From Bacillota bacterium (GTDB taxonomy: Bacteria; Bacillota; Clostridia; Lachnospirales; WQUN01): a stretch of 15,734 bases of DNA. The stretch is taken from assembly GCA_009782085.1 (NCBI GenBank), contig WQUN01000042.1, positions 1 through 15,734 on the forward strand, read 5' to 3'. Shown one piece after another: positions 1 to 7,646 of the stretch. How positions within the stretch are numbered: position 1 is the first letter of the stretch; each line of letters starts with the position of its first letter. Position numbers and translations under genes: made by a program. Under the pieces are notes generated by a model that did no database searches, was not told the origin of the DNA, and saw nothing but the letters and a program-made list of their open reading frames with translations.

Positions 1-138
1 CTTGTTTTCATAGGGTTCATCGTCTATCAGACGGTTCGGTTCGCGTCCGGCCATTCGGTTTTGCTGCTGTTCCTGACGGCGTTGGATATTGTAATGATCG
101 CGCTTACGATTTTGGAGTATAGGAAAATGAAGGCATGA
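1..138 (+). CDS. C-terminal fragment of a small integral membrane protein
   Basis: An open frame enters from the left edge and ends with TGA at 136-138, giving 45 residues. The piece is hydrophobic, with two candidate membrane segments (around VFIGFIVY and LLLFLTALDIVMIALTIL), and ends in a basic cytoplasmic-looking tail (EYRKMKA). The second helix followed by a short EYRK-type tail recalls small predicted membrane proteins of the DUF2127 type, but this is a weak resemblance on a short fragment and I do not assign a function. It lies 16 nt upstream of rapZ on the same strand and could belong to the same transcript. It is not an obvious murB or trxB, the genes often found near rapZ in Firmicutes. 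Confidence 0.55.
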   Translation, partial: LVFIGFIVYQTVRFASGHSVLLLFLTALDIVMIALTILEYRKMKA

Positions 139-154
139 CCCAGGGTGGTCCTCC

Positions 155-1018
155 ATGAAATTCGTAGTAGTCACCGGCATGTCCGGCGCGGGCAAGTCCA
201 CCGTTTTGAAAATCCTCGAGGACGAGGGTTTTTTCTGCGTGGACAACCTGCCGCCGTCGCTGATCTCCAAGTTCGCCGAGATATGCTTCCAGCCGGGTTC
301 GGACATCACGCGGGTCGCCTTGGGCATCGACGCCCGCGGGGGCAGGCTCTTCGATGATTTGTTCGCAGGGCTGGACGCTTTGACAAGCGAGAACAATGAG
401 TATACAATATTGTATCTGGACGCCTCCGACGAGGTTCTGGTCAAGCGCTATTCGGAGACGCGCCGGAGCCACCCGCTGGCCAAGAACGACAGGCTCATAA
501 CCGGCATCGAAAAGGAACGGGAACTGCTGGCCAAGGTCCGCGAAAAGTCGGACTATATCATCGACACCAGCCAGATCCTGACCAGGCAGCTCAAGGAGAT
601 GGTCACGGAGATATGCGTGCTCGACCGGGATTTTTCAAGCCTGCTGATCAATGTCCTCTCCTTCGGCTATAAATACGGCGTCCCGGACGACGCCGACATG
701 GTCTTCGACGTGCGCTTCACGCCGAACCCGTTCTATGTGCCGGAATTGAAGGAACTGTCCGGCAACGACGAGGCCGTCGCCGCGTTTGTGATGAGCTTTG
801 AGGTCAGCCGGGTTTTTTTTGATAAAATGGCGGATATGCTGGCGTTCCTGATCCCGCTTTACGTCAGCGAGGGGAAGAACCGGCTCGTGGTCGCCATAGG
901 CTGCACCGGCGGCAGGCACAGGTCGGTGACGTTCGCGAACCTGCTGTACAAAAAGCTGCTGGATATGAATCAGACGGTCAGCATCAACCACAGGGACATC
1001 TGGCAGAACAGGCGGTGA
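155..1018 (+). CDS. rapZ: RNase adapter / nucleotide-binding protein RapZ (YvcJ)
   Basis: The 287-residue product is full length for the RapZ/YvcJ family. The N-terminal P-loop reads GMSGAGKST (residues 8-16), followed by the family sequence DEGFFCVDNLPPSL. A Walker-B-like stretch YLDASDEVLVKRY sits near residue 87. The C-terminal domain carries the signature GCTGGRHRSV (249-258). In Enterobacteria RapZ guides RNase E to the small RNA GlmZ and senses glucosamine-6-phosphate. In Bacillus, YvcJ is an ATP/GTP-binding protein affecting competence, so the exact role here is open. Start ATG 155 has a Shine-Dalgarno AGGGTGG at 142-148 with 6 nt spacing. The stop lies 4 nt before whiA. The usual third partner, yvcK/mgfK, is missing between them. 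Confidence 0.95.
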   Translation: MKFVVVTGMSGAGKSTVLKILEDEGFFCVDNLPPSLISKFAEICFQPGSDITRVALGIDARGGRLFDDLFAGLDALTSENNEYTILYLDASDEVLVKRYSETRRSHPLAKNDRLITGIEKERELLAKVREKSDYIIDTSQILTRQLKEMVTEICVLDRDFSSLLINVLSFGYKYGVPDDADMVFDVRFTPNPFYVPELKELSGNDEAVAAFVMSFEVSRVFFDKMADMLAFLIPLYVSEGKNRLVVAIGCTGGRHRSVTFANLLYKKLLDMNQTVSINHRDIWQNRR

Positions 1019-1022
1019 GCGT

Positions 1023-1937
1023 ATGTCCTTTTCCTCCGACGTCAAGGCGGAGCTCTGCGGCATCTATCCCGAGGCCGGGCACTGCGCGGTGGCGGAAATC
1101 GCCGGGATCATCAACACCTGCGGCGGCGCGGACGAAAACGGGGTCAGGATACAGACCGAGAACGCCGTGATCGCGAAAAAATTCTTTACTCTGATCAAAA
1201 GGAATTTTAACATACAGAGCCAGGTTTCGATCAAGAACCACAAAAAGTTCGCCAAGAGCCGCGTCTATTGCGTCATGATAAACGAACCGGAGGCCGCCGC
1301 GAAAATCGCGGACGCCGCCGGCGTCTCCGGCGGCAAAAGCATTTCGCCGGCCGTCGTGCGGAACGACTGCTGCAAGCGGGCGTATATCCGGGGCGCATTC
1401 ATATCCGGCGGCTCTCTGTCGGACCCTGAGAAAACTTACCATCTGGAGTTCGTCAACACGGAGATAGGGCTCCTGAAAGGGCTTTCCAGGCTGATGGCCT
1501 CGTTCGGGCTCCGCTCGAAGGTCATAAAGCGCAAGAGCCACTACATAGCCTACTTAAAAGAGGGGGAAAATATAGTTGACCTGCTAAACGTCATGGGCGC
1601 GCATCTCTCGCTGATGAATCTGGAGAATGTGCGCATCGTGAAGGATATGCGCAACAGCGTGAACCGTATGGTCAACTGCGAGACCGCGAACCTGTCCAAA
1701 ACCGTCTCCGCGGCCCAGAAGCAGATCAAGGACATCGAGTTTATTTCGAAAATAAGGGGCCTGGGTTTTTTAAGCGGCCAGCTCGAGGAGGCCGCGAGGG
1801 CCAGGCTGGAATATCCGGAAGCCAACCTCAAGGAGATAGGCGCGATGCTGTCGCCGCCTGTGGGCAAATCGGGCGTCAACCACAGATTGCGTAAAATATG
1901 CGAAATTGCCGATAGTATAAGAGGAGGAGAATTATGA
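1023..1937 (+). CDS. whiA: WhiA-type DNA-binding regulator
   Basis: The 304-residue product has the WhiA layout. The start MSFSSDVKAEL is family-typical. A central LAGLIDADG-homing-endonuclease-like fold contains RAYIRGAFISGGSLSDPEK and lacks nuclease function in this family. A C-terminal helix-turn-helix is seen around LKEIGAMLSPPVGKSGVNH. In Actinobacteria WhiA is a sporulation transcription factor. In Bacillus it binds DNA and influences cell division and chromosome segregation. It starts 4 nt after rapZ with a purine-rich ribosome site (AGGCGGTGAG, 1010-1019) that overlaps the rapZ end, and its TGA overlaps the ATG of the next gene (ATGA, 1934-1937), so the three genes are translationally coupled. 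No frameshift or missing block was seen. Confidence 0.95.
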   Translation: MSFSSDVKAELCGIYPEAGHCAVAEIAGIINTCGGADENGVRIQTENAVIAKKFFTLIKRNFNIQSQVSIKNHKKFAKSRVYCVMINEPEAAAKIADAAGVSGGKSISPAVVRNDCCKRAYIRGAFISGGSLSDPEKTYHLEFVNTEIGLLKGLSRLMASFGLRSKVIKRKSHYIAYLKEGENIVDLLNVMGAHLSLMNLENVRIVKDMRNSVNRMVNCETANLSKTVSAAQKQIKDIEFISKIRGLGFLSGQLEEAARARLEYPEANLKEIGAMLSPPVGKSGVNHRLRKICEIADSIRGGEL

Positions 1938-2179
1938 CCCAGAAAACGGTACGCGTAGGCGGCGGCCTGGAAGCGAGGAACGCGGCGCTGTTTGTGCAGG
2001 CGGCCGGCAAATTCCAGAGCAGCGTCAAGCTCCAGGTCGACAACAAGACCATCAGCGCCAAGAGCATCATGGGCGTGATCTCCCTGGAGATTCCGGAAGG
2101 CAGCAGCCTGACGATCATCGCGGACGGCAAGGACGAGGAGCAGGCGGCGGCGGCGCTGGGGAGGATCTTGGAAGGATAA
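1934..2179 (+). CDS. HPr/Crh-like protein with Glu in place of the phospho-accepting His
   Basis: The 81-residue product has the size and pattern of the PTS phosphocarrier HPr. The conserved GLHARPA active-site motif reads GLEARNA here, so the His15 equivalent is Glu13 and the following Pro18 equivalent is Asn16. The protein therefore cannot accept phosphate from Enzyme I in the normal way. The regulatory serine motif is kept (AKSIMGVISL, Ser44, the HPr Ser46 equivalent). This is the same situation as Bacillus Crh, which has Gln at that position, lies downstream of whiA and acts as a Ser46-phosphorylated CcpA cofactor. A Crh-like regulatory role is inferred. A near-ideal Shine-Dalgarno (GAGGAGGAG, 1921-1929) precedes ATG 1934, and its TGA-overlapping start couples it to whiA. 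cheR follows after 6 nt. Confidence 0.88.
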   Translation: MTQKTVRVGGGLEARNAALFVQAAGKFQSSVKLQVDNKTISAKSIMGVISLEIPEGSSLTIIADGKDEEQAAAALGRILEG

Positions 2180-2185
2180 TGCATC

Positions 2186-3007
2186 ATGAGTGACTTGACA
2201 GACGCGGAATTCGCCGCTATCAGCGATTACATCAGGAGCAATTTCGGCATAAGCCTGGGGCCGGAGAAAAAGTCGCTCGTCTATTCGCGGCTTTCCGGCA
2301 CGCTCAGGGAAAAGGGCTTCGAGAGCTTTACGGATTATTTCGACTACCTCGTCAAGGACAGGTCCGGCGAGGCGGTCGTCAGGTTCATCGACAAGGTGAC
2401 CACTAACCACACGTTTTTCATGCGCGAGGAAAACCATTTCGATTTTTTCAGGGAAAGCGTCCTCCCGGAACTCGAGGAAAACCTCGGGGCCAGGAGGGAC
2501 ATACGCCTCTGGTGCGCCGGGTGTTCCTCCGGGGAGGAACCGTACACTTTGCAGATGATCCTGCACGACCGCTTCGCCGGCAGGCCGGAGAAGTGGGACA
2601 CGAAGATACTGGCCACGGACATTTCGACTTTGGCCCTGGAGAAGGCGGCCAAAGGGGTCTACTCCGCCGACAGCGTGAAGGCGCTTCCGGAGAAGTGGAG
2701 GAAGGCTTATTTTGAGCCCTGCGTCGGAGGAAGCATAATAAGCGCCTCTATAAGGAACGATATATTATTCAGAAAACTGAACCTAATGGACGCCGTCTTC
2801 CCGTTCAAGGCCCCGATGCACGTCATCTTCTGCCGGAACGTGATGATTTATTTCGACAACCCCACTAAGGACGCCCTGGTACAAAAGTTCTGGAACTGGC
2901 TGGTCCCGGGAGGGTATCTGTTCGTGGGGCACGCGGAGTCGCTAAGCCGGTCGCAGGCCGGGTTCAGATATATAATACCGGCGGTTTATCAGAAACCTTT
3001 GACATAA
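2186..3007 (+). CDS. cheR: Chemotaxis protein methyltransferase CheR
   Basis: The 273-residue product is CheR-sized. It uses S-adenosylmethionine to methylate glutamates on chemoreceptors, which sets adaptation together with a CheB esterase. Family features are an N-terminal helical domain (1-75), the TTNHTFFMRE segment (72-81), the SAM-binding motif CAGCSSGEEPYTL (110-122), ATDIST (143-148), FCRNVMIYFD (215-224) and GGYLFVGHAESL (242-253). The N-terminal domain stays in frame with the catalytic domain and nothing is truncated. Start ATG 2186 has GGAAGGA (2170-2176) upstream, inside the end of the HPr-like gene. No receptor or cheB gene is in the window. Cytoplasmic; acts at the receptor array. 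Confidence 0.95.
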   Translation: MSDLTDAEFAAISDYIRSNFGISLGPEKKSLVYSRLSGTLREKGFESFTDYFDYLVKDRSGEAVVRFIDKVTTNHTFFMREENHFDFFRESVLPELEENLGARRDIRLWCAGCSSGEEPYTLQMILHDRFAGRPEKWDTKILATDISTLALEKAAKGVYSADSVKALPEKWRKAYFEPCVGGSIISASIRNDILFRKLNLMDAVFPFKAPMHVIFCRNVMIYFDNPTKDALVQKFWNWLVPGGYLFVGHAESLSRSQAGFRYIIPAVYQKPLT

Positions 3008-3043
3008 ATCCGACATAATCCGTAAAACGACAGGGTGGTATCA

Positions 3044-5107
3044 TTGGCTGACTTTGACAGGGAATCAATGCTGGACATGTTCACTTTTGAAATGGGGCAG
3101 CTCCTGGAGCAGCTCGAGCAGATACTGATAAGGAGCGAGGCGGGCTACTCTCAGGAGGAGATCAACGAGATCTTCCGGATAATGCACACGATAAAGGGTT
3201 CCTCCGCCATGATGATGCTGAACGGGATTTCGACTGCCGCCCACTCGGTGGAGGACCTGTTCTACTATCTGCGCGAGGAGAGCCCGCGGGACCTGGATTA
3301 CCGCCGACTGACGGACGTCGTCCTGGCCGGGACCGACTTTATCAAGGAGGAACTGGCGAAAATCGAGAGCGGCGCGCCGGCTGACGGCGACTGCGAGGGC
3401 GTGGTGTCCAGGATAAAGCGGCATTTGGCCGAAATAAAACGCCAAAACGGCGCCGTGGATTCCCCGGAAGCCGGGAATAGAAACCCGGAGGCGGGCCCTG
3501 CGGATAATGGGCCCGGGAGGTACGCCTACAGGGTTTTCTTCTCCGATGGCTGCGAAATGGAGAATATTCGCGCGTACACGCTCGTCCACAACCTGGAGGA
3601 GCTGGCCGGCGGCATATCCCACGTACCGGAGGATCTGCTGGACGAGTCGGCCGTCGGGGCGATACGCAAAAACGGCTTTTGGCTGTCGTTCACGAGCAAA
3701 CGCGATTTTAACGATATCAGGAACCTTCTGGAAACTACCCCGTTCATACGGGAAATCGACGCGGAGGGCGCGGCCGGGCCTTACGGCGGCGCGGTGGCAG
3801 GCCGCGCGGACGAGGAGCCCGCGCCGCGCGCAGCCGCGCAACCCCCGGGCGGCGTCCGGGCGGAGAGCGCGGGTAAAAAGCCGCAGGCGGACGCGGATAA
3901 ATATCCGCCGGAGACCGCCGCTGAGGCAGCCGAGAAGAAGAGCGCGGCCCACCACGTGATAAGCGTCAACGTCAGCAAGCTCGACCAACTCCTTAACCTG
4001 ATGGGCGAGCTCGTCATATCCGAAGCCATGGTCACGCAGAACTCCGAGCTGGACGGCCTGGAGCTTGACAGCTTCCACAAGGAGACGCGCCAGCTTCGGA
4101 AGATCATAAACGATCTGCAGGAGACGGTCATGTCGATGCGGATGGTCCCGCTTTCGACCACGTTTTTCAAGATGCACCGGATCGTGCGGGACATGTGCCG
4201 CCAGCTCGGCAAGGACGTCCAACTGGAGGTCGTCGGCGAGGAGACGGAAGTCGACAAGAATATCATCGAACACATATCCGACCCTATCATGCACATCATC
4301 CGGAACTCCGTCGACCACGGGATCGAAATGCCGGACGTCCGCCAGAGGCTCGGCAAGAACCCCAAGGGCTCCGTGGTGCTCGAAGCCAAGAACACGGGCG
4401 GCGACGTGCTGATAATCATCCGGGACGACGGCGCGGGGCTCGACCGGGATAAAATCCTGGAAAAGGCGCGGAACAACGGGCTTTTGCGCAAGCCGGAATC
4501 CGAATATACCGAAAGGGAGATACAGCAGTTCATCTTCCTGCCCGGATTTTCGACCAACGACACCGTGACGTCCTATTCCGGGCGCGGCGTCGGCATGGAC
4601 GTGGTGTCCACGAACCTGGAGTACGTCGGCGGCTACGTCTCGGTGGAATCCACGCCCGGCGAGGGCAGCGTTTTCACGCTGAAGATCCCGCTGACCTTGG
4701 CCATCATCGAGGGCATGACGATCAAGATGGGCGGCGCGAAATACACGATCCCGATCGTCTCTATCAGCACGTCGTTCAAGGTCACTCCCGAGACGGAGGT
4801 GTTCTCTGACCCGGACGGCAACGAGATGGTTTCCGTCCGCGGCGATATTTACAACATCGTCAGGCTGTCCGAGTTTTTCGGGCTGGAGACTTCGGTCACA
4901 GACCTCAGGGACGGGATCCTGATCATGCTCGAAAACGGCGACCAGACGGTCTGCCTTTTCGCGGACGAGCTCGTCGGGCAGCAGCAGGTCGTGGTAAAGT
5001 CCATACCCAAGTATTTCAAGAAGGTCAGGGGCATCAGTGGCTGCACCCTTCTGGGGAACGGGGAGATAAGCCTGATAATAGACGTGGCGGGTTTTTTTGA
5101 TAAATAG
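3044..5107 (+). CDS. cheA: Chemotaxis histidine kinase CheA
   Basis: I place the start at TTG 3044 (MADFDRESML), because AGGGTGG at 3032-3038 lies 5 nt before it; a GTG at 3035 is in frame but inside that ribosome site. This gives 687 residues and puts the phosphorylated histidine of the HPt domain (HTIKGSS) at residue 48. Domains in order: HPt/P1 (1-105), a P2-like response-regulator docking domain (about 160-240, YRVFFSDGCEMENI), an Ala/Pro/Glu-rich linker (245-303), P3 dimerisation (307-370), the ATPase with N box HIIRNSVDHG, G1 RDDGAGLD and G2 SGRGVGMDVV (to about 547), and a CheW-like P5 domain to the end. It autophosphorylates in receptor arrays and passes phosphate to CheY/CheB. It lies 36 nt after cheR and 22 nt before cheW. 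Confidence 0.96.
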   Translation: MADFDRESMLDMFTFEMGQLLEQLEQILIRSEAGYSQEEINEIFRIMHTIKGSSAMMMLNGISTAAHSVEDLFYYLREESPRDLDYRRLTDVVLAGTDFIKEELAKIESGAPADGDCEGVVSRIKRHLAEIKRQNGAVDSPEAGNRNPEAGPADNGPGRYAYRVFFSDGCEMENIRAYTLVHNLEELAGGISHVPEDLLDESAVGAIRKNGFWLSFTSKRDFNDIRNLLETTPFIREIDAEGAAGPYGGAVAGRADEEPAPRAAAQPPGGVRAESAGKKPQADADKYPPETAAEAAEKKSAAHHVISVNVSKLDQLLNLMGELVISEAMVTQNSELDGLELDSFHKETRQLRKIINDLQETVMSMRMVPLSTTFFKMHRIVRDMCRQLGKDVQLEVVGEETEVDKNIIEHISDPIMHIIRNSVDHGIEMPDVRQRLGKNPKGSVVLEAKNTGGDVLIIIRDDGAGLDRDKILEKARNNGLLRKPESEYTEREIQQFIFLPGFSTNDTVTSYSGRGVGMDVVSTNLEYVGGYVSVESTPGEGSVFTLKIPLTLAIIEGMTIKMGGAKYTIPIVSISTSFKVTPETEVFSDPDGNEMVSVRGDIYNIVRLSEFFGLETSVTDLRDGILIMLENGDQTVCLFADELVGQQQVVVKSIPKYFKKVRGISGCTLLGNGEISLIIDVAGFFDK

Positions 5108-5129
5108 GACATCGGGAGGCATAACGACT

Positions 5130-5606
5130 ATGGCGGACAGCGGCGAGGCGTACGGCGTTTCGGAGCCGGAAACTTCTGACACGGTAAAGGACAGGTATTT
5201 GACGTTTTATATCGACAGCGAGCAGTACGGGATAGAGATATCCGACGTTCAGACTTTGATCTCGATGACCGCGATAACGAAGATCCCCGATAATCCGGAC
5301 TATGTGGAAGGGATCATCAATCTGCGCGGCGAAATCATAGGCGTGCTGGACATACGCAAGCGGTTTCAGAAACCGCCGAAGGAATACGACGAGCTGACAT
5401 GCATCATAGTGATAGCGTACGGCGGTCTGACGCTCGGCCTGATCGTGGACAGCGTCAACGAGGTCATAACCATCGCGGAGGACAGCATCGTCCCGCCGCC
5501 TAGCGCCAAGCTGAACAGCTATAACCGGTTCATAAGGAACATCGCGAACGTCGAGGGCGGAGTGAAGCTGCTGCTGGATTTGGAGCGGTTGCTGGCGAGA
5601 GAGTAA
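5130..5606 (+). CDS. cheW: Chemotaxis coupling protein CheW
   Basis: The 158-residue product is a single CheW domain that links chemoreceptors to CheA. Typical features are YLTFYIDSEQYGIEISDVQ near the start, IPDNPDYVEGIINLRGEIIGVLDIR (split in family alignments around the NLRG motif), and LGLIVDSVNEV in the second half. The start is ATG 5130, with GGGAGG at 5114-5119 and 10 nt spacing. An in-frame TTG at 5097 overlaps the cheA end and has no ribosome site, so it is not used. A polar tail of about 20 residues precedes the folded domain. It lies in the same unit as cheR and cheA; its array partners (receptors) are elsewhere. Confidence 0.95.
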   Translation: MADSGEAYGVSEPETSDTVKDRYLTFYIDSEQYGIEISDVQTLISMTAITKIPDNPDYVEGIINLRGEIIGVLDIRKRFQKPPKEYDELTCIIVIAYGGLTLGLIVDSVNEVITIAEDSIVPPPSAKLNSYNRFIRNIANVEGGVKLLLDLERLLARE

Positions 5607-5633
5607 GAAGTCTGACTACCGGGGGACATTGTT

Positions 5634-7457
5634 TTGGACATAGAAATCACACAGACCTCATCCTCCGCGGACGCGCAGGCGCGGAGGCAAATCTCCCTGA
5701 CAGTCGTCCGCGCGGGCGAAAAGCGGGAGATAACGGCTTTTGCGGGCGACAATCTGCTCGAACTCCTGCGCGCGAACGATATCCATATCTCCGCGGTATG
5801 CGGCGGCAACGGAACCTGCGGCAAGTGCGCGGTCGTGGTAAAAAACGGCGCTATACCCGCCTCAAAGCACGATACCGCGCGCTTTTCACCGGAGGAACTC
5901 GGCGAGGGATACAGGCTGGCCTGCGAGGCCACGCCGGAGCGGGACGCCGAGATCTTTGTCCGGGACGATTCGGGTTTTGACATCGTGTCCGCCTATTCCG
6001 CTAACGGATTTGCCGCCGCAAAAAAGCGTTTCGGGCTCATAGAGTTCGATTTCGGCGCGGAAAAAAGAAGCCTCCTGTCCGGCGTGAAAAGCCGTACCGG
6101 AAGGCGGGCCGGCTATGGCGTGATCAAAAAGCTGTCCGGGCTGATAAACGAGAACGGCGGGGATACATACGGCGCGGGTCTGTACGGCAGGAACCCCGTA
6201 TACCTGCTCACGGACGAGGACGACGTCCTGGACGTGTTCGCGGAGAAGCCCGCGCTCGTCTGCGGGGCGGCGGTCGATATCGGCACCACCACTGTCGCTA
6301 TGGAGCTCTACGACCTGCTGACCTCCGAAAAGCTGGCGTCCTTCTCCATGATAAACGGACAGAAGAGCTTCGGCGCGGACGTGATTTCCCGGATAATGGC
6401 GGCGGGCGGCGGGCGCCTCGGAGAACTGCACAGGGCGGTCGCGGACGGGATAAACGAGGGCTTAAAGGAGCTTTGCAAGGCCGCGGGCGCGCCCAGGGAA
6501 TCGCTCGTCCGGGTGATGGCCGCCGGCAATACGACCATGCTCCACCTCTTTATGAACACGCCGTGCCAGTCCCTGGGGAAAATACCGTTCCTGCCGACCT
6601 TTACGGAAACCGTGACGCTTCCGGCCGGGGAGTGTTTTTTCCCGGATTTCAGGTGTAAAATAACGGTCCTTCCGGGGGTGTCCGCCTATGTCGGCAGCGA
6701 CATCACGGCGGGGATATGCTTCTGCGGCGGGCTTTCGGACAATAAAGCGGCCATGCTCGTGGATCTGGGCACGAACGGCGAAATGGCCGTTTATTCAGGA
6801 CGCGACAGAATCCTGTGCGCCTCGACGGCGGCCGGACCGGCCTTTGAGGGCGGCAATATTTCCCAGGGAATCGGCGGGGTGCCCGGCGCGGTCGCGAAGG
6901 CGAAGTACAAAGACGGCGCGTTCACGGTCGCGACGATCGGCAGCCAAAAGCCCGTCGGCATATGCGGCTCCGGAGTGCTGGACATCGCGGCGGAGCTGGT
7001 CCGCCACGGCCTGGTGGACGAGACCGGGCTCCTCGGCGACGATTATTTTGACGACGGCGTCATTGTCGTGCCGGGCGCCGGGGCCATCCGCTTCACCCAA
7101 AAGGACGTGCGCGAGTTCCAGCTCGCCAAGTCCGCGGTCAGGGCGGGGATAGAGGTGCTGATCGACGAAGCCGGCCTGAAATACGAGGACGTGGGGCGAA
7201 TCTATCTGGCCGGGGGCTTCGGTTTCAAGATAGACCTCGACAGCGCCGGCGACGTGGGCCTGTTCCCGCCGGAATTGCGGGAGCGGGTCGCCGCGGTCGG
7301 AAACAGTTCGCTGGGAGGCTGCGCTTTGGCGCTTCTGGACGCAGGAGCGCAGGAGGAGATAGAGCGGATCGCGAGGGAAGCCGCGGAAATCAGCCTGTCG
7401 GAGGACAGGCGGTTTGCCGGGCTTTTTATGGAGCATATGACGATGGAGAAGGCGTGA
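5634..7457 (+). CDS. [2Fe-2S]/ASKHA reductive activator of corrinoid proteins (DUF4445 family)
   Basis: The 607-residue product has an N-terminal plant-type ferredoxin domain with cysteines 56, 62, 65 and 97 (CX5CX2C plus a distal Cys), which should bind one [2Fe-2S] cluster. After a middle region come ASKHA ATPase motifs: phosphate-1 AAVDIGTTTVAME (212-224), LVDLGTNGEMAV, CGSGVLDIAAELV, and adenosine motif LAGGFGF. This layout is that of RACE/RamA-like proteins, which use ATP to reduce inactive Co(II) corrinoid to Co(I) in methyltransferase systems. No corrinoid protein or methyltransferase partner gene is nearby, so its target is unknown; many family members are orphans. Start TTG 5634 follows GGGGGA (5621-5626). 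It lies 27 nt after cheW and is probably the last gene of that unit. Confidence 0.88.
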   Translation: MDIEITQTSSSADAQARRQISLTVVRAGEKREITAFAGDNLLELLRANDIHISAVCGGNGTCGKCAVVVKNGAIPASKHDTARFSPEELGEGYRLACEATPERDAEIFVRDDSGFDIVSAYSANGFAAAKKRFGLIEFDFGAEKRSLLSGVKSRTGRRAGYGVIKKLSGLINENGGDTYGAGLYGRNPVYLLTDEDDVLDVFAEKPALVCGAAVDIGTTTVAMELYDLLTSEKLASFSMINGQKSFGADVISRIMAAGGGRLGELHRAVADGINEGLKELCKAAGAPRESLVRVMAAGNTTMLHLFMNTPCQSLGKIPFLPTFTETVTLPAGECFFPDFRCKITVLPGVSAYVGSDITAGICFCGGLSDNKAAMLVDLGTNGEMAVYSGRDRILCASTAAGPAFEGGNISQGIGGVPGAVAKAKYKDGAFTVATIGSQKPVGICGSGVLDIAAELVRHGLVDETGLLGDDYFDDGVIVVPGAGAIRFTQKDVREFQLAKSAVRAGIEVLIDEAGLKYEDVGRIYLAGGFGFKIDLDSAGDVGLFPPELRERVAAVGNSSLGGCALALLDAGAQEEIERIAREAAEISLSEDRRFAGLFMEHMTMEKA

Positions 7458-7463
7458 AACATA

Positions 7464-7562
7464 TACCGACCGCAGAAAACATATGCCGACGACGAGCCGA
7501 TACGACGAATGCCTCTGCGTCGTATCGGCGACAGAGGAGGCAAATGTTTTCGCGTGTCGGTA
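7464..7562 (+). repeat. 99-bp palindromic element, copy A
   Basis: It begins 6 nt after the stop of the preceding gene. The ends are inverted: TACCGAC (7464-7470) pairs with GTCGGTA (7556-7562), CGC with GCG, and GAAAACAT with ATGTTTTC. Further in, TGCC pairs with GGCA, and GCCGATACGACG with CGTCGTATCGGC in a 12-bp apical stem. Unpaired GACGACGA and GACAGAGGA form an internal loop. A second copy, inverted, lies at 7781-7879. The 5' flank is TA but the 3' flank is AA, so a TA duplication is not intact here. It could be a small non-autonomous (MITE-like) element or a conserved structured RNA. No coding capacity was seen. Confidence 0.85.
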
Positions 7563-7571
7563 AAATTGCCG

Positions 7572-7600
7572 TTGACAACGAAACAGCGCCGGCGTATCAT
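7572..7600 (+). promoter_or_regulatory. Sigma-A/sigma-70-type promoter
   Basis: A perfect -35 TTGACA (7572-7577) and a -10 TATCAT (7595-7600) are separated by exactly 17 nt. Transcription would start near 7606, giving a leader of about 120 nt that ends in the terminator at 7692-7727. It lies between the two 99-bp elements and points toward the methyltransferase fusion and trpBA. This is the best promoter-like match I found in an intergenic region of the window. Confidence 0.7.
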
Positions 7601-7646
7601 ACGGGTATGAAAGATATACCGGACATCCGGCATTTCCCGAGGAGGG

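Noticed and set aside
3002..3022. Short direct repeat ACATAAATCCG / ACATAATCCG in the cheR-cheA gap
   Set aside because: Ten to eleven bases and imperfect; chance or slippage is enough to explain it.
3035..3043. GTG at 3035 as the cheA start
   Set aside because: It falls within the AGGGTGG ribosome site that serves TTG 3044, and nothing suitable lies upstream of it.
5091..5098. T-run at the end of cheA as a terminator
   Set aside because: It lies inside the coding sequence and no GC-rich hairpin precedes it; cheW follows closely.
3065..5182. A 705-codon open frame on the minus strand opposite cheA
   Set aside because: It mirrors the strongly biased GC third positions of cheA, has no family-like motifs and no ribosome site, and lies fully antisense to a well-conserved gene.
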